Assembly: GCA_022226935.1 (NCBI GenBank)
Contig: CP092081.1
Span: 792,734 to 856,733 of the forward strand
Length of the DNA: 64,000 nt
DNA from: Nitrospira sp.
GTDB lineage: Bacteria > Nitrospirota > Nitrospiria > Nitrospirales > Nitrospiraceae
Direction of reading: 5' to 3'
Part shown: piece by piece, positions 18,138 to 27,037 of the stretch
How the letters are laid out: each line of letters begins with the position of its first letter
How positions within the stretch are numbered: position 1 is the first letter of the stretch
The notes under the pieces: model-generated
Seen by the model: the letters and a program-made list of their open reading frames with translations, nothing else
What the model was told of the DNA's origin: nothing
Database searches by the model: none
Program-made: the position numbers and the translations under genes

Positions 18138-20378
18138 ATGGAACAGTCGAAGGATATGGCGAACGACACGAGCCAGGCTGCGGCGGAAAGAAATGACGCG
18201 TCTCTCTTGGAGGAGCCGGAAGACCCTACGCGAATACTCGTGCCGGGACAGACCTGCTGGCGCATAGAGACGGCGGAGCGGACGGCGTTCCTCGTAGACG
18301 GAGAGGCGTACTTTAAGGCATTTCGCGATGCGGCATTGCGCGCGACGCATTCCATCATGATCGTCGGCTGGGATATCGATACCCAGGTCGAGTTGGTGCG
18401 CGACGAACGTGCATCGTCGGATATGCCCGCCAAACTCGGCGAGTTTCTGGTCGCGCTTCTCCGTCGCAGGCGCAAGCTACGGGTGTATGTTCTGAATTGG
18501 GATTATGCCGTGATTTATGCGCTGGAGCGGCAATGGATGCCGACGGCCGAACCGGGGTGGCGCCGGCACCGGCGTCTTTCGTACCAGATGGACGACCATC
18601 ATCCGGTCGGCGCGTCTCACCATCAAAAATTGGTGGTGGTCGATGATGCAATCGGTTTTGTCGGCGGGCTGGATTTGAGCAAGTCTCGCTGGGATACCAG
18701 GGAGCATCTCTCGCGGAATTCGCGCCGGATAGATGCGGACGGTGCGTCCTATGCCCCGTTTCATGACGTGCAAATGATGGTGACCGGCGATGCCGCCTCG
18801 GCGTTGGGGGATCTGGCGCGCAGCCGGTGGTTACGGGCCACCGGACGACGACTCCCTGCGCCGGCCAGGCGTTCCGTCGAAGAGGTGTGGCCGCCGGAGT
18901 TGCATGCCGATCTCATGGAGTGCCGGATAGGAATCCTACGCACTCAGCCCCGATATGAGGAACTGGAGGAGAGGCGCGAGATCGAACAGGCCTATCTGAC
19001 TGCCATCAAACGTGCGCGCCGATCGATCTACATCGAATCGCAATATTTTACGGCCCAGGCCATGAGCCGGGCGCTCGCGCAGCGGCTGTCCGAGCATGAC
19101 GGTCCCGATGTCGTTTTGGTTCTCCGCCGGCATTGCGATGGCTGGCTGGAGCGCCGGACGATGGACACGTTGCGGGCTCGACTTCTGCAGGAAGTGGAGC
19201 TGGCCGACCACTATGGCCGGTTGCGCGTGTATGCGCCGGTCGTCCCGGGAGAGGAGGGCGCAGTACCGGTCGCAGTCCATAGCAAACTCCTGATTGTCGA
19301 TGACGAATTTGTCTGCGTCGGCTCGGCCAATATGTCGAACCGTTCCATGGGATTCGACACGGAATGCAATCTGGCGATCGAAGCCGGCGGCCAAACGCGG
19401 TTGCAAGCTGCCATCGCGTCGCTTCGTAACGGATTGCTGGCCGAACATCTCGGTGTCGTCCCCGAGACGGTCGCAGCGCAGATCCACACATGCGGTTCCC
19501 TCGCCGGAGCCATTGATTCGCTGCGCGGGGGCGAGCGAACGCTGGCCGATGGCTGTTTTGATGCGCTCTCCCTTTCAGATGCCATGATTCCAGAACACGC
19601 GCTGGTCGATCCGGAACGCCCCATGGCTGCGGATCATCTGCTGGCCGGCATGGGATTCCGGCGCGAGCGGGTCCAGATCGCGCGTCGGGCCCTGTGGGGG
19701 CTCTCGCTCTTGGCAGGAATGGCGATGCTTGCGGCTGCCTGGCGATGGACGGCTCTGGGGCAACTGCTGGACCTCGAAGCGCTGGTGAATCATGCGCAGG
19801 CGTTGGGGCGCAGTCCGCTGGGGCTGCTGGCTGTCATGGGAGGGTATGTGGTGGGCGGCGTGCTCGCAATCCCCGTCACCGCGCTGCTCGTTGTGACGAT
19901 CCTCGCCTTTGGCCCCTGGCTTGGTGGCTTGTCCGCGCTGGCAGGGTCACTGCTGAGTGCCATCACGCTGTTTGGATTCGGACGGGCCATGGGCGCCTAT
20001 CGAATCAGGCGATTTGTCGGGTCTCGCGTCGAACTCCTGAGCCGGCGTCTGGCTGAACGAGGGTTTTGGGCGGTGCTTCTGGTGAGGGTGCTCCCGATTG
20101 CGCCCTTCTCCGTGATCAATCTGGTTGCGGGCGCATCCCCCCTGTCATTGCGAAATTTTGTGCTGGGTACATTTGTTGGGATGCTGCCCGGGATTACCCT
20201 CATGACAACGTTCGTGGGCGGTCTTGAGGACGCCGTCCGGGAACCGAGTTGGCAGGCCTTCATGATGGTGGGCATGGTTATCGCCGCTGTATGGAGTGCC
20301 GTCTGGTACATCTCGGGGCAGTTACAGGCCGGACAGCCGGCTCCGCTCGCGCCTGAATCTTCGATCTCCGCGACATGA
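18138..20378 (+). CDS. Phospholipase D/cardiolipin synthase-like protein fused to a VTT (DedA-like) membrane domain
   Basis: About 746 residues. The N-terminal part carries two HKD motifs: HHQKLVVVDDAIGFVGG (about residue 160) and HSKLLIVDDEFVCVGSANMS (about 385), the catalytic pair of the PLD superfamily, which makes or cleaves phosphodiester bonds in phospholipids. The C-terminal 220 residues form a membrane VTT/SNARE-associated domain (hydrophobic segments at about 520-545, 560-590, 600-620, 645-670, 680-700, 715-735) with the family-like stretch VRVLPIAPFSVINLVAG. The fused membrane domain could present lipid to the PLD site. The start is uncertain: the ATG at 18138 leaves a very short leader after the predicted -10, and the ATG at 18156 is the alternative. 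The EEP gene follows after 24 bp. Confidence 0.88.
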   Translation: MEQSKDMANDTSQAAAERNDASLLEEPEDPTRILVPGQTCWRIETAERTAFLVDGEAYFKAFRDAALRATHSIMIVGWDIDTQVELVRDERASSDMPAKLGEFLVALLRRRRKLRVYVLNWDYAVIYALERQWMPTAEPGWRRHRRLSYQMDDHHPVGASHHQKLVVVDDAIGFVGGLDLSKSRWDTREHLSRNSRRIDADGASYAPFHDVQMMVTGDAASALGDLARSRWLRATGRRLPAPARRSVEEVWPPELHADLMECRIGILRTQPRYEELEERREIEQAYLTAIKRARRSIYIESQYFTAQAMSRALAQRLSEHDGPDVVLVLRRHCDGWLERRTMDTLRARLLQEVELADHYGRLRVYAPVVPGEEGAVPVAVHSKLLIVDDEFVCVGSANMSNRSMGFDTECNLAIEAGGQTRLQAAIASLRNGLLAEHLGVVPETVAAQIHTCGSLAGAIDSLRGGERTLADGCFDALSLSDAMIPEHALVDPERPMAADHLLAGMGFRRERVQIARRALWGLSLLAGMAMLAAAWRWTALGQLLDLEALVNHAQALGRSPLGLLAVMGGYVVGGVLAIPVTALLVVTILAFGPWLGGLSALAGSLLSAITLFGFGRAMGAYRIRRFVGSRVELLSRRLAERGFWAVLLVRVLPIAPFSVINLVAGASPLSLRNFVLGTFVGMLPGITLMTTFVGGLEDAVREPSWQAFMMVGMVIAAVWSAVWYISGQLQAGQPAPLAPESSISAT

Positions 20379-20402
20379 GTAGTCCGGAAAGGATGCCAGC
20401 CG

Positions 20403-21122
20403 ATGCGCCTGCAGGTGGCTTCATACAATATTCATCGTGGATTCGGGCGGGACGGACGCTACGATCCTGGACGTATCCTGCGGGTGCTGCAGGAGGTGAA
20501 CGCGGACATTGTCGCGCTTCAGGAAGTGGATTTTCCCGGGCGGGATTGCGATCAGCTGTTGATGTGGCTCGCCGCCCAATTAGGAATGACGGCGGTCGGG
20601 GGGCCGGTGCGAAGATCCGAAGCAGGGACCTACGGCAATGCGTTGTTGACGCGGTATCCCGTGAAAAACGTCAGGCGATGGGATCTTTCAGTGGGACGCC
20701 ATGAACCACGAGGCGCTCTGGCTGCAGATATGCTGTGCCAGGGCGCGATGATTCACGTGGTGACGACGCACTTGGGACTGTGGCCGAAGGAGCGCCCTCT
20801 GCAAACGAGTCGGCTGCTGGAACGGTTACAGATTACCGCGGAGGAGTTGACGATCCTCATGGGGGACTTGAACGAATGGCAACTGTGGGGAAAATCGCTT
20901 CGTGTGCTCAGGAGGGCGTTCGGTTCGCCTGTTTCTCCGCCGACGTTTCCCACTGTGTGGCCGATTTTGGCGTTGGACCGGATTTGGGTTTCTCCCCCGC
21001 AGGCACTACGCGGCGTCCAGGCTCATCACTCGGGCCAGAGCCTCATTGCCTCCGATCACCTCCCCGTGAAGGCGCAGGTATGCTTTCGGTCGGCGATCCA
21101 CACGCATTCTGTGACGGCGTGA
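20403..21122 (+). CDS. Endonuclease/exonuclease/phosphatase-family protein (YbhP-like)
   Basis: 239 residues covering one EEP fold. Motifs: SYNIHRG at the N-terminus, VALQEVD (metal-binding Glu), THLGLWPKER, GDLNEW (Asp/Asn pair) and the C-terminal SDHLPV catalytic histidine. The family cleaves phosphodiester bonds in nucleic acids, phosphoinositides or sphingomyelin-like lipids. The pairing with a PLD/cardiolipin-synthase gene immediately upstream recalls E. coli ybhP-ybhO(clsB), which favours a lipid-related role over DNA repair. No signal peptide. Its stop (21122) is 2 bases from the convergent stop of the next gene. Confidence 0.85.
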   Translation: MRLQVASYNIHRGFGRDGRYDPGRILRVLQEVNADIVALQEVDFPGRDCDQLLMWLAAQLGMTAVGGPVRRSEAGTYGNALLTRYPVKNVRRWDLSVGRHEPRGALAADMLCQGAMIHVVTTHLGLWPKERPLQTSRLLERLQITAEELTILMGDLNEWQLWGKSLRVLRRAFGSPVSPPTFPTVWPILALDRIWVSPPQALRGVQAHHSGQSLIASDHLPVKAQVCFRSAIHTHSVTA

Positions 21123-21124
21123 GG

Positions 21125-21589
21125 TCAGGAGCCAGCGCCCACTGCAACTGGTTGCGGTCGTTCGATGGTGTAGCGGCCTTGTCCAAGGTGGCTCAAGCGC
21201 AGTTGCCCCATCCGGCTGAGACGGTCGACCTCTGAAAACACCTGATTCCAGGTCAGGGTCGGGCAGGCTTCTACCAGCATGTCCAGATCGCACTGTTGCA
21301 TATGATCGAAGGCATCAAGAATGGTCGGCGTCACATTGTTGGCGGTCTCAGTCTCGTGGTGTTCCTCGGGAATGTCCGGGCGAGCAGTTCTTCCCAGCTT
21401 CGTAAATTGTACCGCGCACGCGGGGCAGTAGGTGTGGGTGAGGCGGTAGCCCCCGATCGTCAGATGATGCGTATCGAGATACGCCTTTAGAGGGCCCCAT
21501 TCCGGTTCCGTCCCGGGTGAAAGAGCTTCGCCTCGAACATTTTCACATACGCAGCAGATAGGGATACACTTCTTCATCGCTGTTTTCAT
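21125..21589 (-). CDS. Small zinc-finger / winged-helix-like protein
   Basis: 154 residues. The N-terminal part has CCVCENVR and, about 40 residues on, THTYCPACA: a four-Cys zinc site similar to the short Cys-rich module found beside many PAS and response-regulator proteins. The C-terminal 50 residues (DMLVEACPTLTWNQVFSEVD, then RLSRMGQLRLSHLGQGRYTI) read like a winged helix: helix, helix, then a beta-wing. A small DNA-binding or protein-interaction role is possible, but no named family is recognised. The ATG at 21589 follows GAGGTGG. A CTAG-box module lies at 21641-21686. Confidence 0.7.
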   Translation of the reverse strand: MKTAMKKCIPICCVCENVRGEALSPGTEPEWGPLKAYLDTHHLTIGGYRLTHTYCPACAVQFTKLGRTARPDIPEEHHETETANNVTPTILDAFDHMQQCDLDMLVEACPTLTWNQVFSEVDRLSRMGQLRLSHLGQGRYTIERPQPVAVGAGS

Positions 21590-21640
21590 AACCACCTCTC
21601 TTCTCGTCGGAATGAAGTGCAGAGGGCCGACTAGATTGGA

Positions 21641-21686
21641 ACTCTAGAAAATATTCTACGCCCGGACTACTAGGTGCTCCCCTAGT
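21641..21686 (-). promoter_or_regulatory. CTAG-box promoter module for the 21589 gene
   Basis: The 18-mer at 21669-21686 reads on the minus strand ACTAGGGGAGCACCTAGT (two intact CTAG cores). A 22-bp spacer leads to the -10-like TAGAGT (21641-21646), and the start codon is at 21589. Confidence 0.8.
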
Positions 21687-21730
21687 TCTCTCTCTCGTTG
21701 GTGGCGTGTAAGGGGAAATGCGATCGTCTC

Positions 21731-23371
21731 TCAACGCTCATGTCGCACTTTACCTTCAAGTCCGGGCAAGACGGCATCGAAGAACGCGTTTTGGAAGAGC
21801 GTCAGCACCAGCTCCCACGTGCTGGCCTGAGGGTTTTCCACTGTTCCGGACAGGTCGCTTTTGGTCGCCACCTCTTCTCGGGGAGTATTTTTCAGGATGT
21901 CAGCTAACGCATTGATAGTTTTCTCATAAATCTGATTGAGAATCCCCTTGCCCTGATCCTGCTGCGGATCGTAGGCAGTCACATCCTTAAACAGAGGCTT
22001 TAAGTATCCTTTCACCGTCCCATTCTTGACGCTCACCTCGCTGAAGAGCGAAAAGAAGCCTCCTGCGGCATCGATGCCCCTATAGGCGCGCAACAATTGA
22101 TTCAGAGATGTTACCTGCGTTTTCACGATCCTCACGGAAAAGTCAAAGTCCGGCGACTCGACTTCCGGCCGGAAGGCTCCGGTGATTTTGGTGGCGCCTG
22201 TCCCCATCAACATGCCGTCGAGTCGCACCCGCGCCGTGCCTTCTGAGAGCTGGTTGCTCCAGTTTTCGAGCTCCAGCTCCATGCCGCTGATAAACAGGCG
22301 ATAGGCAGGATTCGTCGCTTGGTTCACGAATCCAAATTCACTCCGTTCGACCTTTCCTTGGTCGATCCGGAGCAGGAGCGCGGGATGGTTGGCAGCCTTG
22401 GTTGCGGCCCGGCTCACTTGTTGCGCAGTGGCTTGTTCCTTTTGTGTCGTTCGGGCCGCATGCACGAAGTCTGCTTTCACATCATGGAGATTCAGTGAAG
22501 CGAGCCGCACTTCTTGGGCCGCAGGAGCAAATTCCACATGCCCCGTTGTCGTCAACGAACCTTGGGTGAGGTGGATTTGGCGTTGAGCGGTGAGCGGCAG
22601 CAAGTCCGCCAAGTTGATGTCCTGGAGGCTGATGTCGGCATCGACGCCCATCGAGGGTTCGGCCAAAAAATCCGCATGACCATCGATCTTGATGCGGCCT
22701 CCGCCGAATACGACGGCTTCGACCTGCACCCGTGACGGGTATTGCAAGGGCTTTGACCGTACATTACGGATATTCTCCGCAAGGACGTGAATGTTGGTCA
22801 GCCGTATGGGATTCGAGGCGGCGTTCTCCAGATAGGTCACATCGCCGTCTTTGATACTGAGTTCATTAATTTGCAACGGATAGATGGCGAACAGAGCCTC
22901 CTGCCAACTCTTCGTTTGGGCCGGAGCGTCCCTTGCTTCCCGAGCGGCTTGTGGGCGAGTGAAGTGAATGACAGGGCGGTCGATGATGTGATCGCTGACC
23001 AGCCGACCGGACAACAGCGCCTCCCAATGAATGCTGGCATGCCATTCCGCGAGGTGGGCCAGCGGTGGCTCCGGATGCGCATCTTGCAGGACGGTGACGT
23101 TCTCAAGATCCAGAGAAAGACCAATGGGATGAAAATCGAGCGCGCCGATACGAAAGGTGTACCCGGCGATATGGCTGTTCAATTGACGTTCAGCATAGGC
23201 GCGCAATGGTTCATCGATGAACCACAACGCGATTCCACCCAGGATAATGACGGCCGCACAGACGGTAGCCACCCAGCCCCATACTCCGCGGTGTGGCTTT
23301 TTGAATGACGAAGCGGCATGAACATGTTGTCTGGAAGAGGTGGTCTGTCGATCATCGATCCGAATGCTCAT
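21731..23371 (-). CDS. DUF748 / AsmA-family envelope protein
   Basis: 546 residues. A cytosolic basic tail is followed by one membrane anchor (about 32-52) and then a large periplasmic part rich in beta strands. It begins with an AsmA-like segment around FRIGALDFHPIGLSLDLENV and continues with repeated strand units of the DUF748 type (ENIRNVRSKP, the INLADLLPLTAQ region, and a C-terminal SVKNGTVKGYLKPLFKDV part). AsmA-like proteins form elongated hydrophobic grooves linked to lipid transport between membranes. The ATG at 23371 has AGGCAC upstream. A CTAG-box module lies at 23460-23505. Monocistronic. Confidence 0.8.
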   Translation of the reverse strand: MSIRIDDRQTTSSRQHVHAASSFKKPHRGVWGWVATVCAAVIILGGIALWFIDEPLRAYAERQLNSHIAGYTFRIGALDFHPIGLSLDLENVTVLQDAHPEPPLAHLAEWHASIHWEALLSGRLVSDHIIDRPVIHFTRPQAAREARDAPAQTKSWQEALFAIYPLQINELSIKDGDVTYLENAASNPIRLTNIHVLAENIRNVRSKPLQYPSRVQVEAVVFGGGRIKIDGHADFLAEPSMGVDADISLQDINLADLLPLTAQRQIHLTQGSLTTTGHVEFAPAAQEVRLASLNLHDVKADFVHAARTTQKEQATAQQVSRAATKAANHPALLLRIDQGKVERSEFGFVNQATNPAYRLFISGMELELENWSNQLSEGTARVRLDGMLMGTGATKITGAFRPEVESPDFDFSVRIVKTQVTSLNQLLRAYRGIDAAGGFFSLFSEVSVKNGTVKGYLKPLFKDVTAYDPQQDQGKGILNQIYEKTINALADILKNTPREEVATKSDLSGTVENPQASTWELVLTLFQNAFFDAVLPGLEGKVRHER

Positions 23372-23459
23372 GACCCCATGTGCCTCGTTTGAGCAATCTC
23401 CATGAAGCGCCCGCCGTTCCCCCGCCGTGTCAGGACAACGACACCATCTGTGGGGTCGA

Positions 23460-23505
23460 ATGATAAAACCGGCCGGTCGCTCCGGCTACTGGGTATGCCC
23501 CTGGT
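23460..23505 (-). promoter_or_regulatory. CTAG-box promoter module for the DUF748 gene
   Basis: The 18-mer at 23488-23505 reads on the minus strand ACCAGGGGCATACCCAGT (both cores degenerate to CCAG, with symmetry kept). A 22-bp spacer leads to the -10-like TATCAT (23460-23465). The match of spacing and -10 supports the site despite the weak cores. Confidence 0.6.
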
Positions 23506-23546
23506 TGCGGGTGGTCTGTAGTTTCCGGCCCTGCCTCCTCGGCGGC

Positions 23547-23593
23547 GCCAGGGTATTTCCGAGTTATGCGCGCGAGACAGGCGGTGGCAATCT
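23547..23593 (+). promoter_or_regulatory. Weak CTAG-box candidate for the YihY-catalase unit
   Basis: The 18-mer at 23547-23564 reads GCCAGGGTATTTCCGAGT, one mismatch in each half. After 23 bp comes CAATCT (23588-23593), a poor -10. This is the least certain member of the set. Confidence 0.35.
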
Positions 23594-23675
23594 GACTGCG
23601 GGCGCAATCACACGCATCTTCCTAACCTGCCGTGAAGGATGACTGCCTCACCACATGAGATCGGGAGCGACGGAG

Positions 23676-24749
23676 ATGGCACACCATTGGAAAACCTTGC
23701 TGCAACCGCGCGCCTTCTGGAAGCTGTTTCAAGAAGCCTTCAATGCCTGGAGTCACGACAAGATTCCCCGCCACGGAGCCGCGTTGGCCTACTACACCGT
23801 ACTTTCGCTGGTGCCTTTGCTGATCGTGATGATCACCCTCATCGGATTGATCTTCGGGCGGGAAGCGGCGCAGAAACACATCCTGGACCAAACTACGAGC
23901 CTGATGGGGCCTCAGAGCGGCGATGCCATCAAGCAAATGATCGAACATGCCACTCAGCCCACCACGGGAACGATCGCCATGCTGGCCGGCGTGGCCACCC
24001 TGCTATTGGGCGCGTCCGGGGTCTTCGCGCAATTACAGGACTCGCTGAATACGATCTGGAGAGTGGAACCGAAAGAAGGTCGCGGTTTATGGGGACTCAT
24101 CCGCGATCGTTTTATCTCGATCAGCGCGGTACTGGGTACGGGTTTCCTGCTTCTCGTGTCCCTGATTCTGAGCGCGGCCTTGGCGGCCTTCGGCAAGTGG
24201 TACGGCGGGTGGCTTCCGGCGCCTGAGATTGTGCTCCAACTCTTGGAACTCGTGATTTCGTTGCTCGTGATTGCCGGTCTCTTTGCGTTGATGTTCAAGG
24301 TGCTTCCCGATGCCCGCATCGCGTGGAACGATGTATGGGTGGGAGCCCTGTTGACGGCGTTGCTGTTTACGATCGGGAAATTCGCCATTGGGCTGTACCT
24401 GGGAAAGACCGATGTGGGCTCTGCCTATGGATCGGCAGGATCACTCGTCATCATGCTGGTGTGGATCTATTACTCCGCGCAGATCGTACTGTTCGGCGCA
24501 GAGTTCACCCAAGTGTACGCCAATGAAATGGGGAGCCGGATCGTCCCGACGGCTAATGCCGTTCCAGCGGATCAGGCAAGGGCAGGAAGTAAGCAGTCGG
24601 CTTCGACACAGCCGCGACTGCAACCAACAACGGGTCATTCAGGACTCGCTGCCGCATCTCAGCATCAGCAGGCGGAGCGCCTCCCCTGGTGGGGCACGGT
24701 CCTGCTGTTGTGGGTGGCAGTAACCCGCTTTCCACGGCGTTCGGAATGA
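23676..24749 (+). CDS. YihY/BrkB-family inner-membrane protein
   Basis: 357 residues from the ATG at 23676; an ATG at 23655 lacks a ribosome site. Family hallmarks are the N-terminal GAALAYYTVLSLVPLL, six membrane segments (about 30-52, 95-120, 140-165, 185-210, 220-240, 250-280) and YGSAGSLVIMLVWIYYSAQI in the last membrane pair. The C-terminal 75 residues are a Gln/Ala/Ser-rich tail ending in a short hydrophobic stretch. Members were once annotated as ribonuclease BN; their real function is not settled. A second, diverged copy lies at 55355-56311. The catalase gene follows 95 bp downstream on the same strand. Confidence 0.88.
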   Translation: MAHHWKTLLQPRAFWKLFQEAFNAWSHDKIPRHGAALAYYTVLSLVPLLIVMITLIGLIFGREAAQKHILDQTTSLMGPQSGDAIKQMIEHATQPTTGTIAMLAGVATLLLGASGVFAQLQDSLNTIWRVEPKEGRGLWGLIRDRFISISAVLGTGFLLLVSLILSAALAAFGKWYGGWLPAPEIVLQLLELVISLLVIAGLFALMFKVLPDARIAWNDVWVGALLTALLFTIGKFAIGLYLGKTDVGSAYGSAGSLVIMLVWIYYSAQIVLFGAEFTQVYANEMGSRIVPTANAVPADQARAGSKQSASTQPRLQPTTGHSGLAAASQHQQAERLPWWGTVLLLWVAVTRFPRRSE

Positions 24750-24844
24750 CCGGCGCGAGAGCGTAATACCGGAATAGTCAGACGGCGGAAGCGATTGAGA
24801 ACAGAAGAGCATCGAATAACGAGATGAAGAGAGGAACAACACGT

Positions 24845-26926
24845 ATGGCTGGAAAGCAGGATATGAAAACGACGCAAGGACAAGGTGGAGAAACACATCA
24901 ACAGGCAGGAGGACCCAAAGAGCCGACGTTGACGACCGACCAAGGCATTCCTATTTCAGACAATCAAAACAGCCTCAAGAGCGGCGCGCGGGGCCCGACG
25001 CTGCTTGAGGATTTCGTTTTGCGCGAGAAAATCTTTCATTTCGATCATGAGCGGATACCGGAGCGCATCGTACATGCGCGCGGGTCGGCCGCGCATGGGT
25101 TCTTTGAAGTGTACGAATCGCTCTCATCGTTGACCAGAGCCGATCTGTTTCAACGCAAAGGCGAACGGACGCCTGTCTTCGTGCGGTTTTCAACCGTCGT
25201 CGGCGGGGCCGGCTCGGTGGATACTCCCCGCGATGTGCGCGGCTTTGCCGTCAAGTTCTACACCAAGGCGGGTAACTGGGACTTGGTCGGCAACAATATT
25301 CCGGTCTTTTTCATTCAAGATGCCATGAAGTTTCCCGACCTCGTTCATGCGGTGAAGATGGAAGCAGACAGCGGATTCCCGCAGGCGGCCAGCGCGCACG
25401 ATACTTTTTGGGATTGGGCGTCGCTCATGCCGGAAAGCACGCATATGCTGATCTGGGCCATGTCCGACCGGACTTTGCCGCGATCGTTCCGCATGATGGA
25501 GGGATTCGGCGTCCACACCTTCAAACTGGTCAATGAAAAGGGCAAGGAAACGTTCGTGAAGTTTCACTGGAAGCCGAAACTCGGCCTGCAATCGACGATC
25601 TGGGAAGAAACGCTGAAATTGCAGGCGGCCGATAACGATTACCACCGGCGCGACTTGCGGGAAGCCATCGATGCGGGGAATTTTCCTGAATGGGAATTGG
25701 GCATCCAGGCCTTCGATCAGGCGTTTGCGGATAAACAGCCGTATGACGTCCTCGATGCGACCAAGCTGATTCCGGAAGAGCAGATTCCCGTTCGACGTAT
25801 CGGGCGTCTGGTGCTGGACCGGAACCCCGACAATCACTTCGCGGAAAATGAGCAGGTCGCTTTCTGTCCGGCCAACATCGTACTCGGCATCGATTTTTCG
25901 AATGATCCATTGCTGCAAGGCCGGCTGTTTTCGTACCTCGATACGCAAAAATCCCGTTTAGGCACGGCGAACTTCCATCAACTGCCGATCAATGCGCCGA
26001 AGTGCCCGATGGCTAACTTTCAACGAGACGGGCAGATGCAGATGGGGGTGCCGAAGGGGCGGGCCAACTATGAGCCGAACAGCCTTGCTTCACAAGGAGA
26101 GGAAGGCGGGCCAAGGGAGAGCCCTGAGGGATTTGTCACCGCGCCGGGCCGGAGTCACCGTGATGAACAGGGCGATAAACTGCGTGTTCGTCCAGAACTC
26201 TTTGCGGATCACTACAGCCAGGCTCGCATGTTCTGGAAATCGCTCACAGCCAACGAGCAGGCCCATGTGGCATCAGCGTTTGTCTTCGAGCTGGCGAAGG
26301 TCAATCTGGACGAGGTGCAGACGCGTATGATCGGCAGGCTGCGGAATGTCGATGAGGGGTTGGCCAAGCGGATCGCCGATGGCCTCGGCATTGCGCTCCC
26401 CGCGAAAATTCGGGCGGCGAAGGAGCCGATCGAGATGAAGCCGAGCCCTGCGCTGTCGATTCAGAAAAACATGTTGGCGACGCTGAAAGGACGCAAGGTT
26501 GGTGTGCTGTTTGCGGAAGGATCGAACGGCGGAGACATCGATCGGGTCATCAAACAGGTAGCGAAAGCCGGCGGTACCGCCTTTCTCATTGCGCCCAAGC
26601 TTCACGGGACGAAGCTGGAGAACGGCAAAGAATTAAAAGCCGACGGGCAGTTGGCTGCATCACCGTCCCAATTATTCGATGCCGTGGCCATTATTCTCTC
26701 AGCCAAAGGAACTCAGATGTTGCTGAAAGAGGGGGCGGCGATTCAGTTCGTTATGGATGCGTTCGGGCACTTGAAGGCGATCGGCCACTCTGATGCGGCG
26801 CAGCCCCTGTTGGACAAGGCAGGAGTGGTACCGGATGAAGGCGTGATCGATTTGCGGGGGGCATTCGTGGAGGCAGCCGCCAAGCGATTTTTCGCTCGCG
26901 AACCGTCCGTGCGGAACCTAGCGTAA
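24845..26926 (+). CDS. katE: Large-subunit catalase (HPII type) with C-terminal flavodoxin-like domain
   Basis: 693 residues, the size class of E. coli KatE rather than small catalases. The N-terminal extension leads to the heme catalase core: distal histidine in VHARG (H77), asparagine in VGNNIP (N150), and the proximal tyrosine region RLFSYLDTQKSRLG. Residues from about 555 on (KVGVLFAEGSNGGD through the GHLKAIGH region) form the DJ-1/PfpI-like C-terminal domain typical of the large subunits. It degrades hydrogen peroxide to water and oxygen. The start at 24845 is chosen because AGAGGAAC lies about ten bases upstream; an ATG at 24824 lacks this. It probably shares a transcript with the YihY gene. 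Confidence 0.97.
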   Translation: MAGKQDMKTTQGQGGETHQQAGGPKEPTLTTDQGIPISDNQNSLKSGARGPTLLEDFVLREKIFHFDHERIPERIVHARGSAAHGFFEVYESLSSLTRADLFQRKGERTPVFVRFSTVVGGAGSVDTPRDVRGFAVKFYTKAGNWDLVGNNIPVFFIQDAMKFPDLVHAVKMEADSGFPQAASAHDTFWDWASLMPESTHMLIWAMSDRTLPRSFRMMEGFGVHTFKLVNEKGKETFVKFHWKPKLGLQSTIWEETLKLQAADNDYHRRDLREAIDAGNFPEWELGIQAFDQAFADKQPYDVLDATKLIPEEQIPVRRIGRLVLDRNPDNHFAENEQVAFCPANIVLGIDFSNDPLLQGRLFSYLDTQKSRLGTANFHQLPINAPKCPMANFQRDGQMQMGVPKGRANYEPNSLASQGEEGGPRESPEGFVTAPGRSHRDEQGDKLRVRPELFADHYSQARMFWKSLTANEQAHVASAFVFELAKVNLDEVQTRMIGRLRNVDEGLAKRIADGLGIALPAKIRAAKEPIEMKPSPALSIQKNMLATLKGRKVGVLFAEGSNGGDIDRVIKQVAKAGGTAFLIAPKLHGTKLENGKELKADGQLAASPSQLFDAVAIILSAKGTQMLLKEGAAIQFVMDAFGHLKAIGHSDAAQPLLDKAGVVPDEGVIDLRGAFVEAAAKRFFAREPSVRNLA

Positions 26927-27037
26927 CGGGCGCCTTCAGCGGTAGAAGCGATACCACCGCAGGCAGGGGGAAGAATGCCCGGGCTGGTGTGCGATGCTCT
27001 ATCGGCAGGCATCGCACACCAAGAACCAGTGTTTCAT

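Larger units (their letters stand above)
23372..23675. other. Divergent intergenic region with two CTAG-box-like sites
   Basis: About 304 bases between the DUF748 and YihY genes. It holds the minus-strand promoter module at 23460-23505 and a weaker plus-strand candidate at 23547-23593. Nothing else was recognised. Confidence 0.6.

Noticed and set aside
21631-21647. CTAG pair at 21631 and 21644
   Set aside because: The spacing is 13 rather than 12 and the right member overlaps the -10 hexamer of the 21669 module.
23655-23675. Earlier ATG for the YihY gene
   Set aside because: No ribosome site upstream; the first family residues align from the ATG at 23676.
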